Shown here: piece after piece, positions 1 through 8,017 of the stretch
Layout: the number at the start of each line of letters is the position of its first letter
How positions within the stretch are numbered: the stretch's first letter is position 1
NCBI RefSeq assembly: GCF_021603585.1
Contig: NZ_BQHI01000008.1
Span: 1-64,000 of the forward strand
Origin: Pseudomonas sputi
GTDB lineage: Bacteria; Pseudomonadota; Gammaproteobacteria; Pseudomonadales; Pseudomonadaceae
Length of the DNA: 64,000 nucleotides
Reading direction: 5' to 3'
Made by a program: the position numbers and the translations under genes
The notes under the pieces: model-generated
Seen by the model: only the letters and a program-made list of their open reading frames with translations
The model's database searches: none
Told to the model about the DNA's origin: nothing

Positions 1-75
1 CGTTGATAGGTTGGGTGTGTAAGCGCTGTGAGGCGTTGAGCTAACCAATACTAATTGCCCGTGAGGCTTGACCAT
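1..75 (+). rRNA. rrl: 23S ribosomal RNA, 3' end (partial)
   Basis: The first ~75 bases match the conserved 3' terminus of gammaproteobacterial 23S rRNA (helix 101 region with the GTTGAGCTAACC and ACTAATTGCCCGTGAGG stretches, ending near CTTGACCATA). The rest lies upstream of the window. The exact end is approximate because mature 23S ends are set by processing. The GCAATTTG near 87 and its partner near 180 fit a processing stem in the 23S-5S spacer. Confidence 0.93.
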
Positions 76-225
76 ATAACACCCAAGCAATTTGAGTCGA
101 AAGGCCAGATTGCGGTGTGTGAAGACGCAATGAACCGAAAGTTCGACGTTCACAAGATACCGACAGCTGTCACATACCCAATTTGCTGAAGCGAGGCCAG
201 CCGGCCGCGAGTCAGTACCCGAATT

Positions 226-341
226 TCTTGACGACCATAGAGCGTTGGAACCACCTGATCCCATCCCGAACTCAGAAGTGAAACGATGCATCGCCGATGG
301 TAGTGTGGGGTTTCCCCATGTGAGAGTAGGTCATCGTCAAG
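226..341 (+). rRNA. rrf: 5S ribosomal RNA
   Basis: About 116 nt with the conserved 5S core (ACCTGATCCCATCCCGAACTC, then CGATGCATCGCCGATGGTAG) and complementary ends (CTTGACGA near 227 and TCGTCAAG near 334) that form the terminal stem. It follows 23S after a ~150-nt spacer that contains no tRNA, which is usual. End positions are good to a few bases. Confidence 0.93.
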
Positions 342-352
342 ATTAAATTCCG

Positions 353-386
353 AAACCCCAATTGCGAAAGCAGTTGGGGTTTTGTT
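353..386 (+). terminator. rho-independent terminator of the rRNA operon
   Basis: AACCCCAATTGC and GCAGTTGGGGTT pair with one G-T wobble around a short GAAA-type loop, followed by TTTGTTTTG. It lies directly after 5S and ends the rRNA transcript before birA. Confidence 0.85.
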
Positions 387-474
387 TTGTCCGCAGGAAA
401 ATGAATTGTTTGAATTCTATGCAGTGGCCCCGTGCATGGCTATTATTCGGGCCTCATTCTGAGGCGAGATCTGC

Positions 475-1428
475 ATGCTGACGTTGTTGAACCTTCTGAA
501 GGATGGTCGATTCCATTCCGGTCAGGCCCTGGGTGTTGCCTTGGGAATTAGTCGAAGTGCGGTGTGGAAGCAGCTTCAGCATTTGGAGGTGGAGCTTGGG
601 TTATCCATACATAAAGTTCGAGGGAGGGGCTATCAATTAGCCTCGCCGCTGACGTTGCTTGATTCGCTCAAAATAGAGGAAGGTCTTGTCGGCTTGTCTG
701 TCAGTGTCTTCGATTCTATCGACTCAACTAATGCTGAATCGTTGCGCGCCGTCGATCGAGGCCGGGTGGCGCCCTTTCTAATATTGGCTGAGCGGCAGAG
801 CTCCGGGCGCGGGCGCAGAGGTCGTAAATGGGTAAGCCCGTTTGCCGAAAACCTTTATTACAGTCTCGTGTTGCGTGTTGATGGTGGGATGCGTCAGCTT
901 GAAGGGTTAAGTCTCGTTGTTGGTCTCGCGGTCATGCAGACCTTGCGCGCGCTTGGGGTGCAAGGTGCTGGGCTGAAATGGCCCAATGATGTATTGGTCG
1001 GGCAAAAAAAAATCGCCGGGATACTGTTGGAGCTGGTTGGTGATCCGGCAGACGTGTGCCATGTAGTGTTGGGCATAGGCATCAATGTGAACATGCAGGC
1101 TACAGATGAAGTCGATCAGCAATGGACTTCGATGCGTTTGGAGTCGGGCAAATCCTGTGATCGCAACAATCTGGCGGTTGAGCTGAGTAAGCGGCTGCAA
1201 CTCTATTTGCAACGGCACCAAACTGACGGCTTCTCTACGCTTCAGGCGGAGTGGGAGGCAAGCCACTTGTGGCAAGGAAAGCCGGTTTCTCTCACTGCCG
1301 GCGTCAATCAGGTGGATGGTGTGGTGCTAGGAATTGATAATCAAGGTGCGCTCCGGCTGAAGGTGGATGGTATGGAAAAAGTCTTTAGTGGTGGTGAGCT
1401 CAGCTTGAGGTTGCGTGATGATTCTTGA
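475..1428 (+). CDS. birA: bifunctional biotin--[acetyl-CoA-carboxylase] ligase / biotin operon repressor
   Basis: 317 aa. BirA makes biotinyl-5'-AMP and transfers biotin to the carrier subunit of acetyl-CoA carboxylase; many proteobacterial forms also repress biotin genes. The N-terminal ~60 residues look like a winged helix ([20 protein letters not shown]). The central catalytic domain has the biotin/AMP loop [12 protein letters not shown] near residue 110 and KWPNDV near 165, and a small C-terminal barrel follows. Length is normal for the two-domain type. The ATG at 475 has a purine-rich GAGGCGAG upstream. It overlaps coaX by 11 bases, so the two are probably translationally coupled. Confidence 0.95.
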   Translation: MLTLLNLLKDGRFHSGQALGVALGISRSAVWKQLQHLEVELGLSIHKVRGRGYQLASPLTLLDSLKIEEGLVGLSVSVFDSIDSTNAESLRAVDRGRVAPFLILAERQSSGRGRRGRKWVSPFAENLYYSLVLRVDGGMRQLEGLSLVVGLAVMQTLRALGVQGAGLKWPNDVLVGQKKIAGILLELVGDPADVCHVVLGIGINVNMQATDEVDQQWTSMRLESGKSCDRNNLAVELSKRLQLYLQRHQTDGFSTLQAEWEASHLWQGKPVSLTAGVNQVDGVVLGIDNQGALRLKVDGMEKVFSGGELSLRLRDDS

Positions 1429-2167
1429 GCTTGATTGTGGAAACAGCTTTATCAAATGGCGGGTGCTGAGTGCTGAGGCGGGTGCTCTGGTCGCGGAAGG
1501 TGTAGTTGATTCTGATGGGGCATTGGTCGAGGGGCTTCGATCGCTAGAGAACATGTCTCTCGATAAATGCCGCCTCGTCAGCGTAAGAACCGAAGAAGAG
1601 ACCCGTTTGCTGATTGGTTTGCTCGAGCGGGAGTTCGGTATTTCCGTTATCTGTGCGGCGCCAGCTCGCGAGATGTCCGGCGTGAAAAATGGTTACGACG
1701 ATTATGAGCGCCTTGGCCTCGATCGCTGGCTGGCGATGCTTGGTGGTTTTCGCTTGGCTAAAGGGGCTTGTCTGGTACTTGATTTCGGGACGGCGGTGAC
1801 TGCCGATTTCATCTCGGCGGACGGTGAGCATCTGGGAGGTTTCATTTGTCCTGGCATGCCGCTAATGCGTAATCAGTTGCGTACCCATACCCGAAAAATT
1901 CGCTATGGAGATCTCGTGGCGGAGCGGGCATTGATGAGTCAGGCTCCGGGGCAAAATACGGCTGAGGCTGTAGAGCGTGGCTGTTTGTTGATGCTCAGGG
2001 GGTTCGTATTGACCCAGTTAGAGATGGCGCATTCCTACTGGGGTGATGACTACAGTGTCTTCATTACGGGTGGTGATGCGGAGCTGGTCTCGGATATTGC
2101 TCCGGAGGCCCGCGTTGTTTCCGATTTGGTGTTCGTGGGTTTGGCTATGGCGTGTCCTTTTTCCTGA
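1418..2167 (+). CDS. coaX: type III pantothenate kinase
   Basis: 249 aa. Phosphorylates pantothenate in the first step of coenzyme A synthesis; the type III enzyme belongs to the ASKHA fold and usually needs a monovalent cation. The N-terminal [11 protein letters not shown] is the phosphate-binding loop, and [11 protein letters not shown] near residue 120 carries the second ASKHA motif. ATGs occur at 1415 and 1418; I choose 1418, which gives the usual [10 protein letters not shown] start. It overlaps the end of birA, placing biotin and CoA cofactor functions in one transcript, as in other Pseudomonas. Confidence 0.93.
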   Translation: MILELDCGNSFIKWRVLSAEAGALVAEGVVDSDGALVEGLRSLENMSLDKCRLVSVRTEEETRLLIGLLEREFGISVICAAPAREMSGVKNGYDDYERLGLDRWLAMLGGFRLAKGACLVLDFGTAVTADFISADGEHLGGFICPGMPLMRNQLRTHTRKIRYGDLVAERALMSQAPGQNTAEAVERGCLLMLRGFVLTQLEMAHSYWGDDYSVFITGGDAELVSDIAPEARVVSDLVFVGLAMACPFS

Positions 2168-2174
2168 GGTTGGT

Positions 2175-2615
2175 ATGCGTTGGTTGTTCCTTCTGCTTCT
2201 GGTACTCAATGTGTTTTATTACGTCTGGCATCAGCAGGAGGCGCCGCTGCGTGCAAAGGATGTTACGCCGCTCAGTCTTTATCGTGGCCCGCAACAAGAT
2301 ATTCGCTTGTTGAGTGAGGCGGGTGGTAATGCTTTTCGTGAAAAAAGGACTGGGGCAAAGTCTGATAGTCAGTGCCTATATATAGGTGGCTTGAGTCGCC
2401 CTGAGTCTGCTCGGGCATTGGAGCAGCGTTTTGCTGAAGTGGGGGCCAAAGCTCTTCAATTGCCGAAAGAGTCTCCCGGCGGCTCATATTGGTTCCAGGT
2501 CACCCCCGAAACCCAGTGTTTGCTGGGGGATGCTCAACTTCAAAACCTTTCCAAGGAATTCAATGAGTTAAAACATAAAATAATGCCGTGCGAGGGGGTT
2601 GCACCTGCTGAATAG
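2175..2615 (+). CDS. SPOR-domain-like membrane-anchored protein
   Basis: 146 aa. An N-terminal hydrophobic segment (residues ~3-17) follows a single Arg and probably anchors the protein in the inner membrane. Residues ~68-135 contain CLYIGGLSRPESARALEQRF and YWFQVTP, resembling a SPOR (peptidoglycan-binding) fold with paired cysteines. The ATG at 2175 lies 7 bases after the coaX stop; a longer in-frame version would run back into coaX and is rejected. It is the last gene before the tRNA cluster. The SPOR call is from pattern; the cellular role (division or envelope) is inferred. Confidence 0.75.
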   Translation: MRWLFLLLLVLNVFYYVWHQQEAPLRAKDVTPLSLYRGPQQDIRLLSEAGGNAFREKRTGAKSDSQCLYIGGLSRPESARALEQRFAEVGAKALQLPKESPGGSYWFQVTPETQCLLGDAQLQNLSKEFNELKHKIMPCEGVAPAE

Positions 2616-2717
2616 TTTGCATAGAATGGCGCCCGCTCCACAGCGAAGACCTGAAAAGGTTGGTGCGGCGGAGTGGTGTCAATGCAGCTAACCTCAGGTT
2701 TTTAAATGAGAAAATGC
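2616..2717 (+). other. spacer between the SPOR-protein gene and the tRNA promoter
   Basis: No coding signal. ACCTG/AGGTT near 2648-2662 can pair with AACCT/CAGGT near 2690-2700, followed by TTTTTAAAT, giving a weak candidate terminator for the birA-coaX transcript. The loop is long and the pairing interrupted, so this is tentative. Confidence 0.3.
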
Positions 2718-2745
2718 TTGACAGGGGTTTGGCATAGTATAGAAT
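2718..2745 (+). promoter_or_regulatory. sigma-70 promoter of the tRNA-tufB transcript
   Basis: TTGACA at 2718-2723 and TAGAAT at 2740-2745 are 16 bases apart, followed by a GC-rich discriminator (GCCGGCC), as expected for a stringently controlled stable-RNA promoter. tRNA-Tyr begins 13 bases after the -10 box. Confidence 0.85.
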
Positions 2746-2758
2746 GCCGGCCTGATTA

Positions 2759-2843
2759 GGAGGGGTTCCCGAGCGGCCAAAGGGATCAGACTGTAAATCT
2801 GACGTCTACGACTTCGAAGGTTCGAATCCTTCTCCCTCCACCA
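2759..2843 (+). tRNA. tRNA-Tyr (GTA)
   Basis: 85 nt including the encoded CCA. It has a GGAGGGG/CTCCCTCC acceptor stem, the long variable arm of a class II tRNA, anticodon GTA in GACTGTAAATC, and a TTCGAATC T-loop. It closely resembles E. coli tRNA-Tyr. Confidence 0.97.
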
Positions 2844-2868
2844 GATTTTAGCGTGAGCTGCAGGCTCC

Positions 2869-2942
<74 letters not shown>

Positions 2943-2968
2943 AGTTTGCAGGTTGTGCAAGGCGTTAC

Positions 2969-3044
2969 GCTCTTGTAGCTCAGTTGGTAGAGCACACCCT
3001 TGGTAAGGGTGAGGTCAGCGGTTCAAATCCGCTCAAGAGCTCCA
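2969..3044 (+). tRNA. tRNA-Thr (GGT)
   Basis: 76 nt with encoded CCA. The acceptor stem GCTCTTG pairs with CAAGAGC, and the anticodon loop TTGGTAA gives GGT. The order Tyr-Gly-Thr-tufB is the same as in the E. coli tufB transcript. Confidence 0.97.
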
Positions 3045-3050
3045 TATAAC

Positions 3051-3081
3051 AAGGCAGATATGAAAATATCTGCCTTTGTTT
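3051..3081 (+). terminator. hairpin with T-rich tail between tRNA-Thr and tufB (possible attenuator)
   Basis: AAGGCAGATAT and ATATCTGCCTT form a perfect 11-bp stem with a four-base loop, followed by TGTTTT. It has the form of an intrinsic terminator yet lies only ~50 bases before the tufB start codon, so it may set the ratio of tRNA to tufB mRNA. Confidence 0.7.
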
Positions 3082-3129
3082 TAATGGTTTGTGTTGTTTG
3101 CTCAATTTCTTCTGTTAGGGGTGATATCG

Positions 3130-4323
3130 ATGGCTAAGGAAAAATTTGATCGTTCCCTGCCGCACGTCAACGTAGGGACCATTGGTCACGTCGACCACGG
3201 TAAAACCACTCTGACCGCTGCTCTGACTCGCGTCTGCTCCGAGGTTTTCGGTTCGGCCGCAGTTGAATTCGACAAGATCGACAGCGCTCCAGAAGAAAAA
3301 GCTCGCGGTATCACCATCAACACCGCGCACGTTGAGTACAACTCGAACATTCGTCACTACGCTCACGTTGACTGCCCAGGTCACGCTGACTACGTGAAGA
3401 ACATGATCACTGGTGCTGCGCAGATGGACGGCGCGATCCTGGTTTGCTCGGCCGCTGATGGTCCGATGCCGCAAACCCGTGAGCACATCCTGCTGTCCCG
3501 TCAGGTAGGCGTTCCGTACATCGTGGTTTTCCTGAACAAGGCTGACCTGGTAGACGACGCTGAGCTGCTGGAACTGGTTGAGATGGAAGTTCGCGACCTG
3601 CTGTCCACCTACGACTTCCCAGGCGACGACACCCCGATCATCATCGGTTCGGCTCGTATGGCGCTGGAAGGCAAAGACGACAACGAAATGGGCACCAGTG
3701 CTGTCAAGAAGCTGGTGGAAACTCTGGACAGCTACATCCCAGAGCCAGAGCGTGCTATCGACAAGCCGTTCCTGATGCCAATCGAAGACGTGTTCTCGAT
3801 CTCGGGTCGCGGTACTGTTGTAACTGGTCGTATCGAGCGCGGTATCGTTCGTGTTCAAGACGCCCTGGAAATCGTTGGTCTGCGTGACACCACCACCACC
3901 ACCTGCACCGGTGTTGAGATGTTCCGCAAGCTGCTGGACGAAGGTCGTGCTGGCGAGAACTGCGGCGTTCTGCTGCGTGGCACCAAGCGTGACGACGTTG
4001 AGCGTGGTCAGGTTCTGGTCAAGCCAGGTTCGGTTAAGCCGCACACCAAGTTCACCGCAGAAGTTTACGTTCTGAGCAAGGAAGAAGGCGGTCGTCACAC
4101 TCCGTTCTTCAAAGGCTACCGTCCACAGTTCTACTTCCGTACTACTGACGTGACTGGTAACTGCGAGCTGCCAGAAGGCGTTGAAATGGTAATGCCAGGT
4201 GACAACATTCAGATGACTGTTACCCTGATCAAAACCATCGCGATGGAAGACGGTCTGCGTTTCGCAATCCGTGAAGGCGGCCGCACCGTTGGTGCTGGTG
4301 TTGTAGCCAAGATCATCGAGTAA
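3130..4323 (+). CDS. tufB: translation elongation factor Tu, copy 1
   Basis: 397 aa. GTPase that delivers aminoacyl-tRNA to the ribosome. G1 GHVDHGKT at 19-26, DCPGH at 81-85 and NKAD at 136-139, followed by beta-barrel domains 2 and 3. The ATG at 3130 is chosen because it gives the canonical MAKEKFDRS; a 13-residue in-frame extension from 3091 runs back towards the hairpin upstream. It differs from copy 2 (19691-20884) at only two residues, Ala44/Val44 and Ser190/Thr190. It is transcribed with the upstream tRNAs, past the hairpin at 3051. Confidence 0.98.
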   Translation: MAKEKFDRSLPHVNVGTIGHVDHGKTTLTAALTRVCSEVFGSAAVEFDKIDSAPEEKARGITINTAHVEYNSNIRHYAHVDCPGHADYVKNMITGAAQMDGAILVCSAADGPMPQTREHILLSRQVGVPYIVVFLNKADLVDDAELLELVEMEVRDLLSTYDFPGDDTPIIIGSARMALEGKDDNEMGTSAVKKLVETLDSYIPEPERAIDKPFLMPIEDVFSISGRGTVVTGRIERGIVRVQDALEIVGLRDTTTTTCTGVEMFRKLLDEGRAGENCGVLLRGTKRDDVERGQVLVKPGSVKPHTKFTAEVYVLSKEEGGRHTPFFKGYRPQFYFRTTDVTGNCELPEGVEMVMPGDNIQMTVTLIKTIAMEDGLRFAIREGGRTVGAGVVAKIIE

Positions 4324-4344
4324 ACAGTTGTAATGTCTTTTTCG

Positions 4345-4376
4345 GGCCGGCATAATGGTCGGCCTGATTTTGTTTT
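4345..4376 (+). terminator. terminator-like hairpin after tufB
   Basis: GGCCGGC and GTCGGCC pair (one G-T) around a 6-base loop, followed by TGATTTTGTTTT. tRNA-Trp starts directly after the T-rich tail, so read-through or a weak promoter must supply tRNA-Trp and secE-nusG. Confidence 0.7.
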
Positions 4377-4452
4377 AGGTCAGTAGCTCAATTGGCAGAG
4401 CGACGGTCTCCAAAACCGTAGGTTGGGGGTTCGATTCCCTCCTGACCTGCCA
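4377..4452 (+). tRNA. tRNA-Trp (CCA)
   Basis: 76 nt with encoded CCA end. The AGGTCAG/CTGACCT acceptor stem, anticodon loop CTCCAAA giving CCA, and TTCGATTC T-loop are all present. It is placed between tufB and secE, as is usual in Pseudomonas. Confidence 0.97.
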
Positions 4453-4497
4453 GATTCACTCGGTGTGTCTGGCTTTCTTTTCACAGGATCTTCATAG

Positions 4498-4866
4498 ATG
4501 ACTCCTAAGGCTGAAGCTCAAGGCTCTCGCTTCGATTTGCTCAAGTGGCTTGTAGTAGTCGCTTTGGTGGTTGTTGGCGTTGTTGGCAATCAGTATTACG
4601 CTGCTTCGCCGATCCTGTACCGTGTGCTCGCTTTGCTTGTTATTGCTGCTGTGGCTGCCTTTGTAGGTCTGCAAACAGCCAAGGGCAAGTCTTTCTTTGT
4701 ACTGGTTAAGGAAGCTCGCACCGAGATTCGTAAAGTCGTATGGCCAACTCGCCAAGAGACCACGCAGACCACGCTGATTGTTGTGGCTGTTGTTCTGGTT
4801 ATGGCGTTGCTGTTGTGGGGGCTTGATTCCCTGCTCGGCTGGCTTGTTTCCTTGATTGTCGGCTAA
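4498..4866 (+). CDS. secE: preprotein translocase subunit SecE
   Basis: 122 aa. Essential partner of SecY in the inner-membrane SecYEG channel. Three predicted membrane spans (about 15-32, 38-60 and 93-115) match the gammaproteobacterial three-helix form. The cytoplasmic amphipathic segment and conserved EIRKVVWPTRQET motif precede the last span. It starts 45 bases after tRNA-Trp and is followed after 9 bases by nusG, the universal secE-nusG pair. Confidence 0.96.
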   Translation: MTPKAEAQGSRFDLLKWLVVVALVVVGVVGNQYYAASPILYRVLALLVIAAVAAFVGLQTAKGKSFFVLVKEARTEIRKVVWPTRQETTQTTLIVVAVVLVMALLLWGLDSLLGWLVSLIVG

Positions 4867-4875
4867 GGGTGTCCC

Positions 4876-5409
4876 GTGGCTAAGCGTTGGTACGTTGTGC
4901 ATGCTTACTCGGGTTACGAGAAGCATGTCATGCGTTCGTTGATCGAGCGCGTAAAGCTGGCTGGCATGGAAGATGGCTTCGGCGAAATTCTGGTTCCCAC
5001 TGAAGAAGTGGTTGAGATGCGTAATGGCCAGAAACGCAAAAGCGAGCGCAAATTCTTCCCAGGTTATGTGCTGGTTCAGATGGATATGAACGAGGGTACT
5101 TGGCACTTGGTCAAGGATACTCCTCGGGTGATGGGTTTTATCGGCGGTACTGCTGATAAGCCAGCACCAATCACAGATAAAGAAGCTGAGGCGATTCTGC
5201 GTCGCGTTGCCGACGGTAGTGACAAGCCGAAGCCGAAGACGTTGTTCGAGCCAGGTGAAACCGTTCGAGTCAATGACGGGCCTTTCGCTGACTTTAACGG
5301 TGTCGTTGAAGAAGTTAACTACGAAAAGAGCCGGATCCAAGTGGCGGTGCTCATTTTCGGACGCTCTACTCCGGTAGAGTTGGAGTTCAGTCAGGTCGAA
5401 AAGGTCTAG
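4876..5409 (+). CDS. nusG: transcription termination/antitermination factor NusG
   Basis: 177 aa. Binds RNA polymerase and suppresses pausing; its KOW domain links to Rho or ribosomal protein S10. The N-terminal NGN domain starts [13 protein letters not shown] and includes [12 protein letters not shown]; the C-terminal KOW motif is [19 protein letters not shown]. The start codon is GTG (4876), giving the normal MAKRWYVV start. A strong terminator follows at 5425, so secE-nusG forms a unit separate from the L11 operon. Confidence 0.97.
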   Translation: MAKRWYVVHAYSGYEKHVMRSLIERVKLAGMEDGFGEILVPTEEVVEMRNGQKRKSERKFFPGYVLVQMDMNEGTWHLVKDTPRVMGFIGGTADKPAPITDKEAEAILRRVADGSDKPKPKTLFEPGETVRVNDGPFADFNGVVEEVNYEKSRIQVAVLIFGRSTPVELEFSQVEKV

Positions 5410-5424
5410 CTGAGCAAGCATCCC

Positions 5425-5454
5425 AACCCCGCAGCCCTAGGCTGTGGGGTTTTG
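5425..5454 (+). terminator. rho-independent terminator after nusG
   Basis: AACCCCGCAGCC and GGCTGTGGGGTT form a 12-bp stem (one G-T) with a tiny CTA loop and a TTTTG tail. It separates secE-nusG from rplK. Confidence 0.85.
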
Positions 5455-5526
5455 TCGTCACTGGGATAAACGCGCAAGTAACCGGGGAGCCTTTCGAGGC
5501 GTTCGAACCCGTAATTGGAGTGCCTC

Positions 5527-5958
5527 ATGGCCAAGAAGATTACCGCTTACATCAAGCTGCAAGTGAAGGCCGCTCAGGCTAACCCAAGCCCACCTGTTGG
5601 TCCTGCTCTGGGTCAGCATGGCGTGAACATCATGGAATTCTGCAAAGCTTTCAACGCCCGTACCCAGGGTCTGGAAGCGGGTCTGCCGACTCCAGTGATC
5701 ATCACTGTCTACAGCGACCGTAGCTTCACTTTCGAAACCAAATCCACCCCTGCTTCGGTTCTGCTGAAGAAGGCGGCCGGTCTGACCAGCGGTTCCGCTC
5801 GTCCAAACACCGTTAAGGTTGGCACTGTTACCCGTGCTCAGCTGGAAGAAATCGCGAAAACCAAAAACGCGGATCTGACTGCAGCTGATATGGATGCAGC
5901 CGTGCGCACTATCGCCGGTTCTGCTCGTAGCATGGGCCTTAACGTGGAGGGTGTGTAA
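5527..5958 (+). CDS. rplK: 50S ribosomal protein L11
   Basis: 143 aa. Part of the GTPase-associated centre on 23S rRNA. The N-terminal [20 protein letters not shown] segment and C-terminal rRNA-binding domain ending in SMGLNVEGV are diagnostic. An ATG at 5527 fits the family start; four extra upstream codons are rejected. The stop overlaps the rplA start by one base (TAATG), indicating coupling. In E. coli, L1 represses this mRNA by binding near the rplK start; the leader here may hold an equivalent site, which I cannot confirm. Confidence 0.97.
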   Translation: MAKKITAYIKLQVKAAQANPSPPVGPALGQHGVNIMEFCKAFNARTQGLEAGLPTPVIITVYSDRSFTFETKSTPASVLLKKAAGLTSGSARPNTVKVGTVTRAQLEEIAKTKNADLTAADMDAAVRTIAGSARSMGLNVEGV

Positions 5959-6653
5959 TGGCTAAGCTGACCAAGCGCCAAAAGGCTATCGCTGAAAAAA
6001 TCGAAGCGGGCAAGTCCTACAACTTCGAAGAGGCCGCAACTCTGCTGGCTTCGCTGCCGGCTGCCAAGTTCGTCGAGTCGTTCGACGTAGCTGTAAACCT
6101 GGGCGTAGACCCGCGTAAATCCGACCAGGTCGTTCGTAGCGCTACTGTGCTGCCACACGGCACTGGCAAGACTGTTCGCGTTGCTGTGTTCACCCAGGGT
6201 CCAGCTGCTGAGGCCGCTCTGGCTGCCGGCGCTGACCGTGTAGGTATGGACGACCTGGCTGCCGAAATGAAAGGCGGCGACCTGAACTATGACGTAGTGA
6301 TCGCATCCCCGGATGCCATGCGCGTTGTAGGTCAACTGGGTCAGATCCTCGGTCCACGTGGTCTGATGCCTAACCCGAAAGTCGGCACTGTTACCCCAGA
6401 CGTCGCTACCGCGGTTAAAAATGCCAAGGCTGGTCAGGTTCGTTATCGCACCGACAAAAACGGCATCATCCACACTTCCGTTGGCAAGATCGGCTTCGAT
6501 GCCGTCAAGCTGAAGGAAAACGTTGAAGCCCTGATCGCTGATCTGAAGCGTATCAAGCCAGCTTCTTCGAAAGGTATCTACGTCAAGCGCGTTACCCTGA
6601 GCACCACTATGGGCCCAGGTCTGGTCATCGACCAGAGCTCGCTGGACGCGTAA
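5958..6653 (+). CDS. rplA: 50S ribosomal protein L1
   Basis: 231 aa. Forms the mobile L1 stalk that helps release deacylated tRNA, and in E. coli also represses its own operon. Typical features: [24 protein letters not shown] at the N-terminus (an extended stretch), [19 protein letters not shown] near 133, and TMGPGLVID near the end. Translation is coupled to rplK by a one-base overlap. A 198-base leader separates it from rplJ. Confidence 0.97.
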   Translation: MAKLTKRQKAIAEKIEAGKSYNFEEAATLLASLPAAKFVESFDVAVNLGVDPRKSDQVVRSATVLPHGTGKTVRVAVFTQGPAAEAALAAGADRVGMDDLAAEMKGGDLNYDVVIASPDAMRVVGQLGQILGPRGLMPNPKVGTVTPDVATAVKNAKAGQVRYRTDKNGIIHTSVGKIGFDAVKLKENVEALIADLKRIKPASSKGIYVKRVTLSTTMGPGLVIDQSSLDA

Positions 6654-6851
6654 GACAAAAATTGGCGCAGTTGACTGCGCCAATTGAAAGATTGGGGTCC
6701 CTGCCTGGCGGGGGCTATCCAAGACCGTAGGCGACGCAAGTCTTAAACCTCAAGCCTACGCAGATGGTGCTCCCGGTTCCTTACCGAATCAGACACCAAA
6801 ACGACATTCGGTTTCGATCGAATGAAACGGTAACAAGCAGGAGTTAAACCC
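6654..6851 (+). promoter_or_regulatory. rplJ leader (L10 autoregulatory region) with an upstream hairpin
   Basis: 198 untranslated bases precede rplJ. In E. coli the equivalent leader binds the L10-(L7/L12) complex and represses rplJL. At 6661-6684 a perfect 10-bp hairpin (ATTGGCGCAG, loop TTGA, CTGCGCCAAT) occurs just after the rplA stop. It has no T-run on the plus strand, so it is more likely a processing or stability hairpin than a terminator. The remaining leader can form further pairings, but I could not fold it reliably. Confidence 0.6.
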
Positions 6852-7352
6852 GTGGCAATTAATCTCGAAGACAAGAAGGCCATCGTCGCTGAAGTCAACG
6901 AGGCTGCCAAAGTCGCTCTGTCCGCTGTCGTGGTTGATGCCCGTGGCGTAACAGTAGGCGCAATGACCGGACTCCGTAAAGAGGCTCGTGAAGCTGGCGT
7001 TTACGTACGTGTTGTACGTAACACCCTGCTCAAGCGCGCTGTTGCTGGCACTTCATACGAAGTGCTGGGCGGCGCGTTCACCGGCCCGACCCTGATTGCA
7101 TTCTCCAACGAACATCCGGGCGCTGCTGCTCGTCTGTTCAAGGAATTTGCCAAGGGTCAGGACAAGTTCGAGATCAAGGCAGCTTCGTTCGAGGGCAAGT
7201 TCCTCGCAGCGAATGAGATCGACGTGCTGGCAAGCCTGCCAACTCGCGACGAAGCTATTGCGAAACTGATGAGCGTGATTCAAGGCGCTACCAGCAAGCT
7301 GGCTCGTACTCTGGCGGCAATTCGCGATCAGAAAGAAGCAGCTGCAGCCTGA
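6852..7352 (+). CDS. rplJ: 50S ribosomal protein L10
   Basis: 166 aa. Base of the ribosomal stalk; binds L7/L12 dimers through its C-terminal helix and 23S rRNA through its N-terminal domain. Start codon GTG at 6852, preceded by CAGGAG, gives [28 protein letters not shown] near 53 is conserved. It is followed by rplL after 79 bases and is probably autoregulated through the long leader. Confidence 0.97.
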   Translation: MAINLEDKKAIVAEVNEAAKVALSAVVVDARGVTVGAMTGLRKEAREAGVYVRVVRNTLLKRAVAGTSYEVLGGAFTGPTLIAFSNEHPGAAARLFKEFAKGQDKFEIKAASFEGKFLAANEIDVLASLPTRDEAIAKLMSVIQGATSKLARTLAAIRDQKEAAAA

Positions 7353-7431
7353 GGCTGAGCGTTTCCACTCTCGCGTATTTTTGTTTATTTCGACAGCCGT
7401 ACAGGCTGTCCACCAAATCAGGAATTGAGTC

Positions 7432-7797
7432 ATGTCTCTGACTAACGAACAAATCATCGAAGCAATCGGCCAGAAAACCGTTCTGGAAGTTGTTGAGCTG
7501 ATCAAAGCAATGGAAGAAACCTTCGGCGTGACCGCTGCTGTTGCTGCTGCTGGTCCAGCTGCTGCTGCCGCTGTTGTTGAAGAGCAAACCGAGTTCAACG
7601 TTGTTCTGGTTGAAGCCGGCGAGAAGAAAGTCAACGTGATCAAGGCAGTTCGTGAACTGACCGGTCTGGGCCTGAAAGAAGCCAAAGAGAAAGTCGACGG
7701 CGCTCCTCAGGTTGTAGCTGAAGGCGTTTCGAAAGAAGCTGCTGAAGACGCTAAGAAGAAGCTGGAAGAAGCAGGCGCTAAAGTCGAGCTGAAGTAA
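7432..7797 (+). CDS. rplL: 50S ribosomal protein L7/L12
   Basis: 121 aa. Flexible stalk protein that recruits translation factors. The N-terminal dimerisation helix ([21 protein letters not shown]) is joined by an Ala/Gly-rich hinge near 38-52 to a C-terminal factor-binding domain with [20 protein letters not shown]. Length is normal. A terminator-like attenuator follows at 7844, so only part of the transcription is expected to reach rpoB. Confidence 0.97.
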   Translation: MSLTNEQIIEAIGQKTVLEVVELIKAMEETFGVTAAVAAAGPAAAAAVVEEQTEFNVVLVEAGEKKVNVIKAVRELTGLGLKEAKEKVDGAPQVVAEGVSKEAAEDAKKKLEEAGAKVELK

Positions 7798-7843
7798 GCA
7801 TCGACTTTGCTCCTCCAGCCCGAGCGTCAAGCGACAGGCTGAT

Positions 7844-7872
7844 GGCTGGTGGCTCTTGCCACCGGCCTTTTT
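7844..7872 (+). terminator. attenuator/terminator in the rplL-rpoB spacer
   Basis: GGCTGGTGGC and GCCACCGGCC form a 10-bp stem (one G-T), loop TCTT, followed by TTTTTCC. An attenuator at this location, with partial read-through to rpoBC, is well known in E. coli. A second small hairpin (GCAAACC/GGTTTGC, 7935-7952) lies downstream and could be a processing site. Confidence 0.8.
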
Positions 7873-8017
7873 CCGTTATTGGCAGCCGACTGGGTCGGTG
7901 TCGATAACGAGCTGTAACCACCCGATGCGGTGGCGCAAACCATGGGGTTTGCACGATTTTCTGGCTGCTCCCGTCGGGAGGGGCCAAACAAGCAGGTGAC
8001 CAAGCTGGGGAACGCTG

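Noticed and set aside
5452-5481. Possible promoter (TTGTCG...AAGTAA) right after the nusG terminator
   Set aside because: The -10 candidate matches the consensus at only two of six positions; kept out although rplK needs some promoter in this gap.
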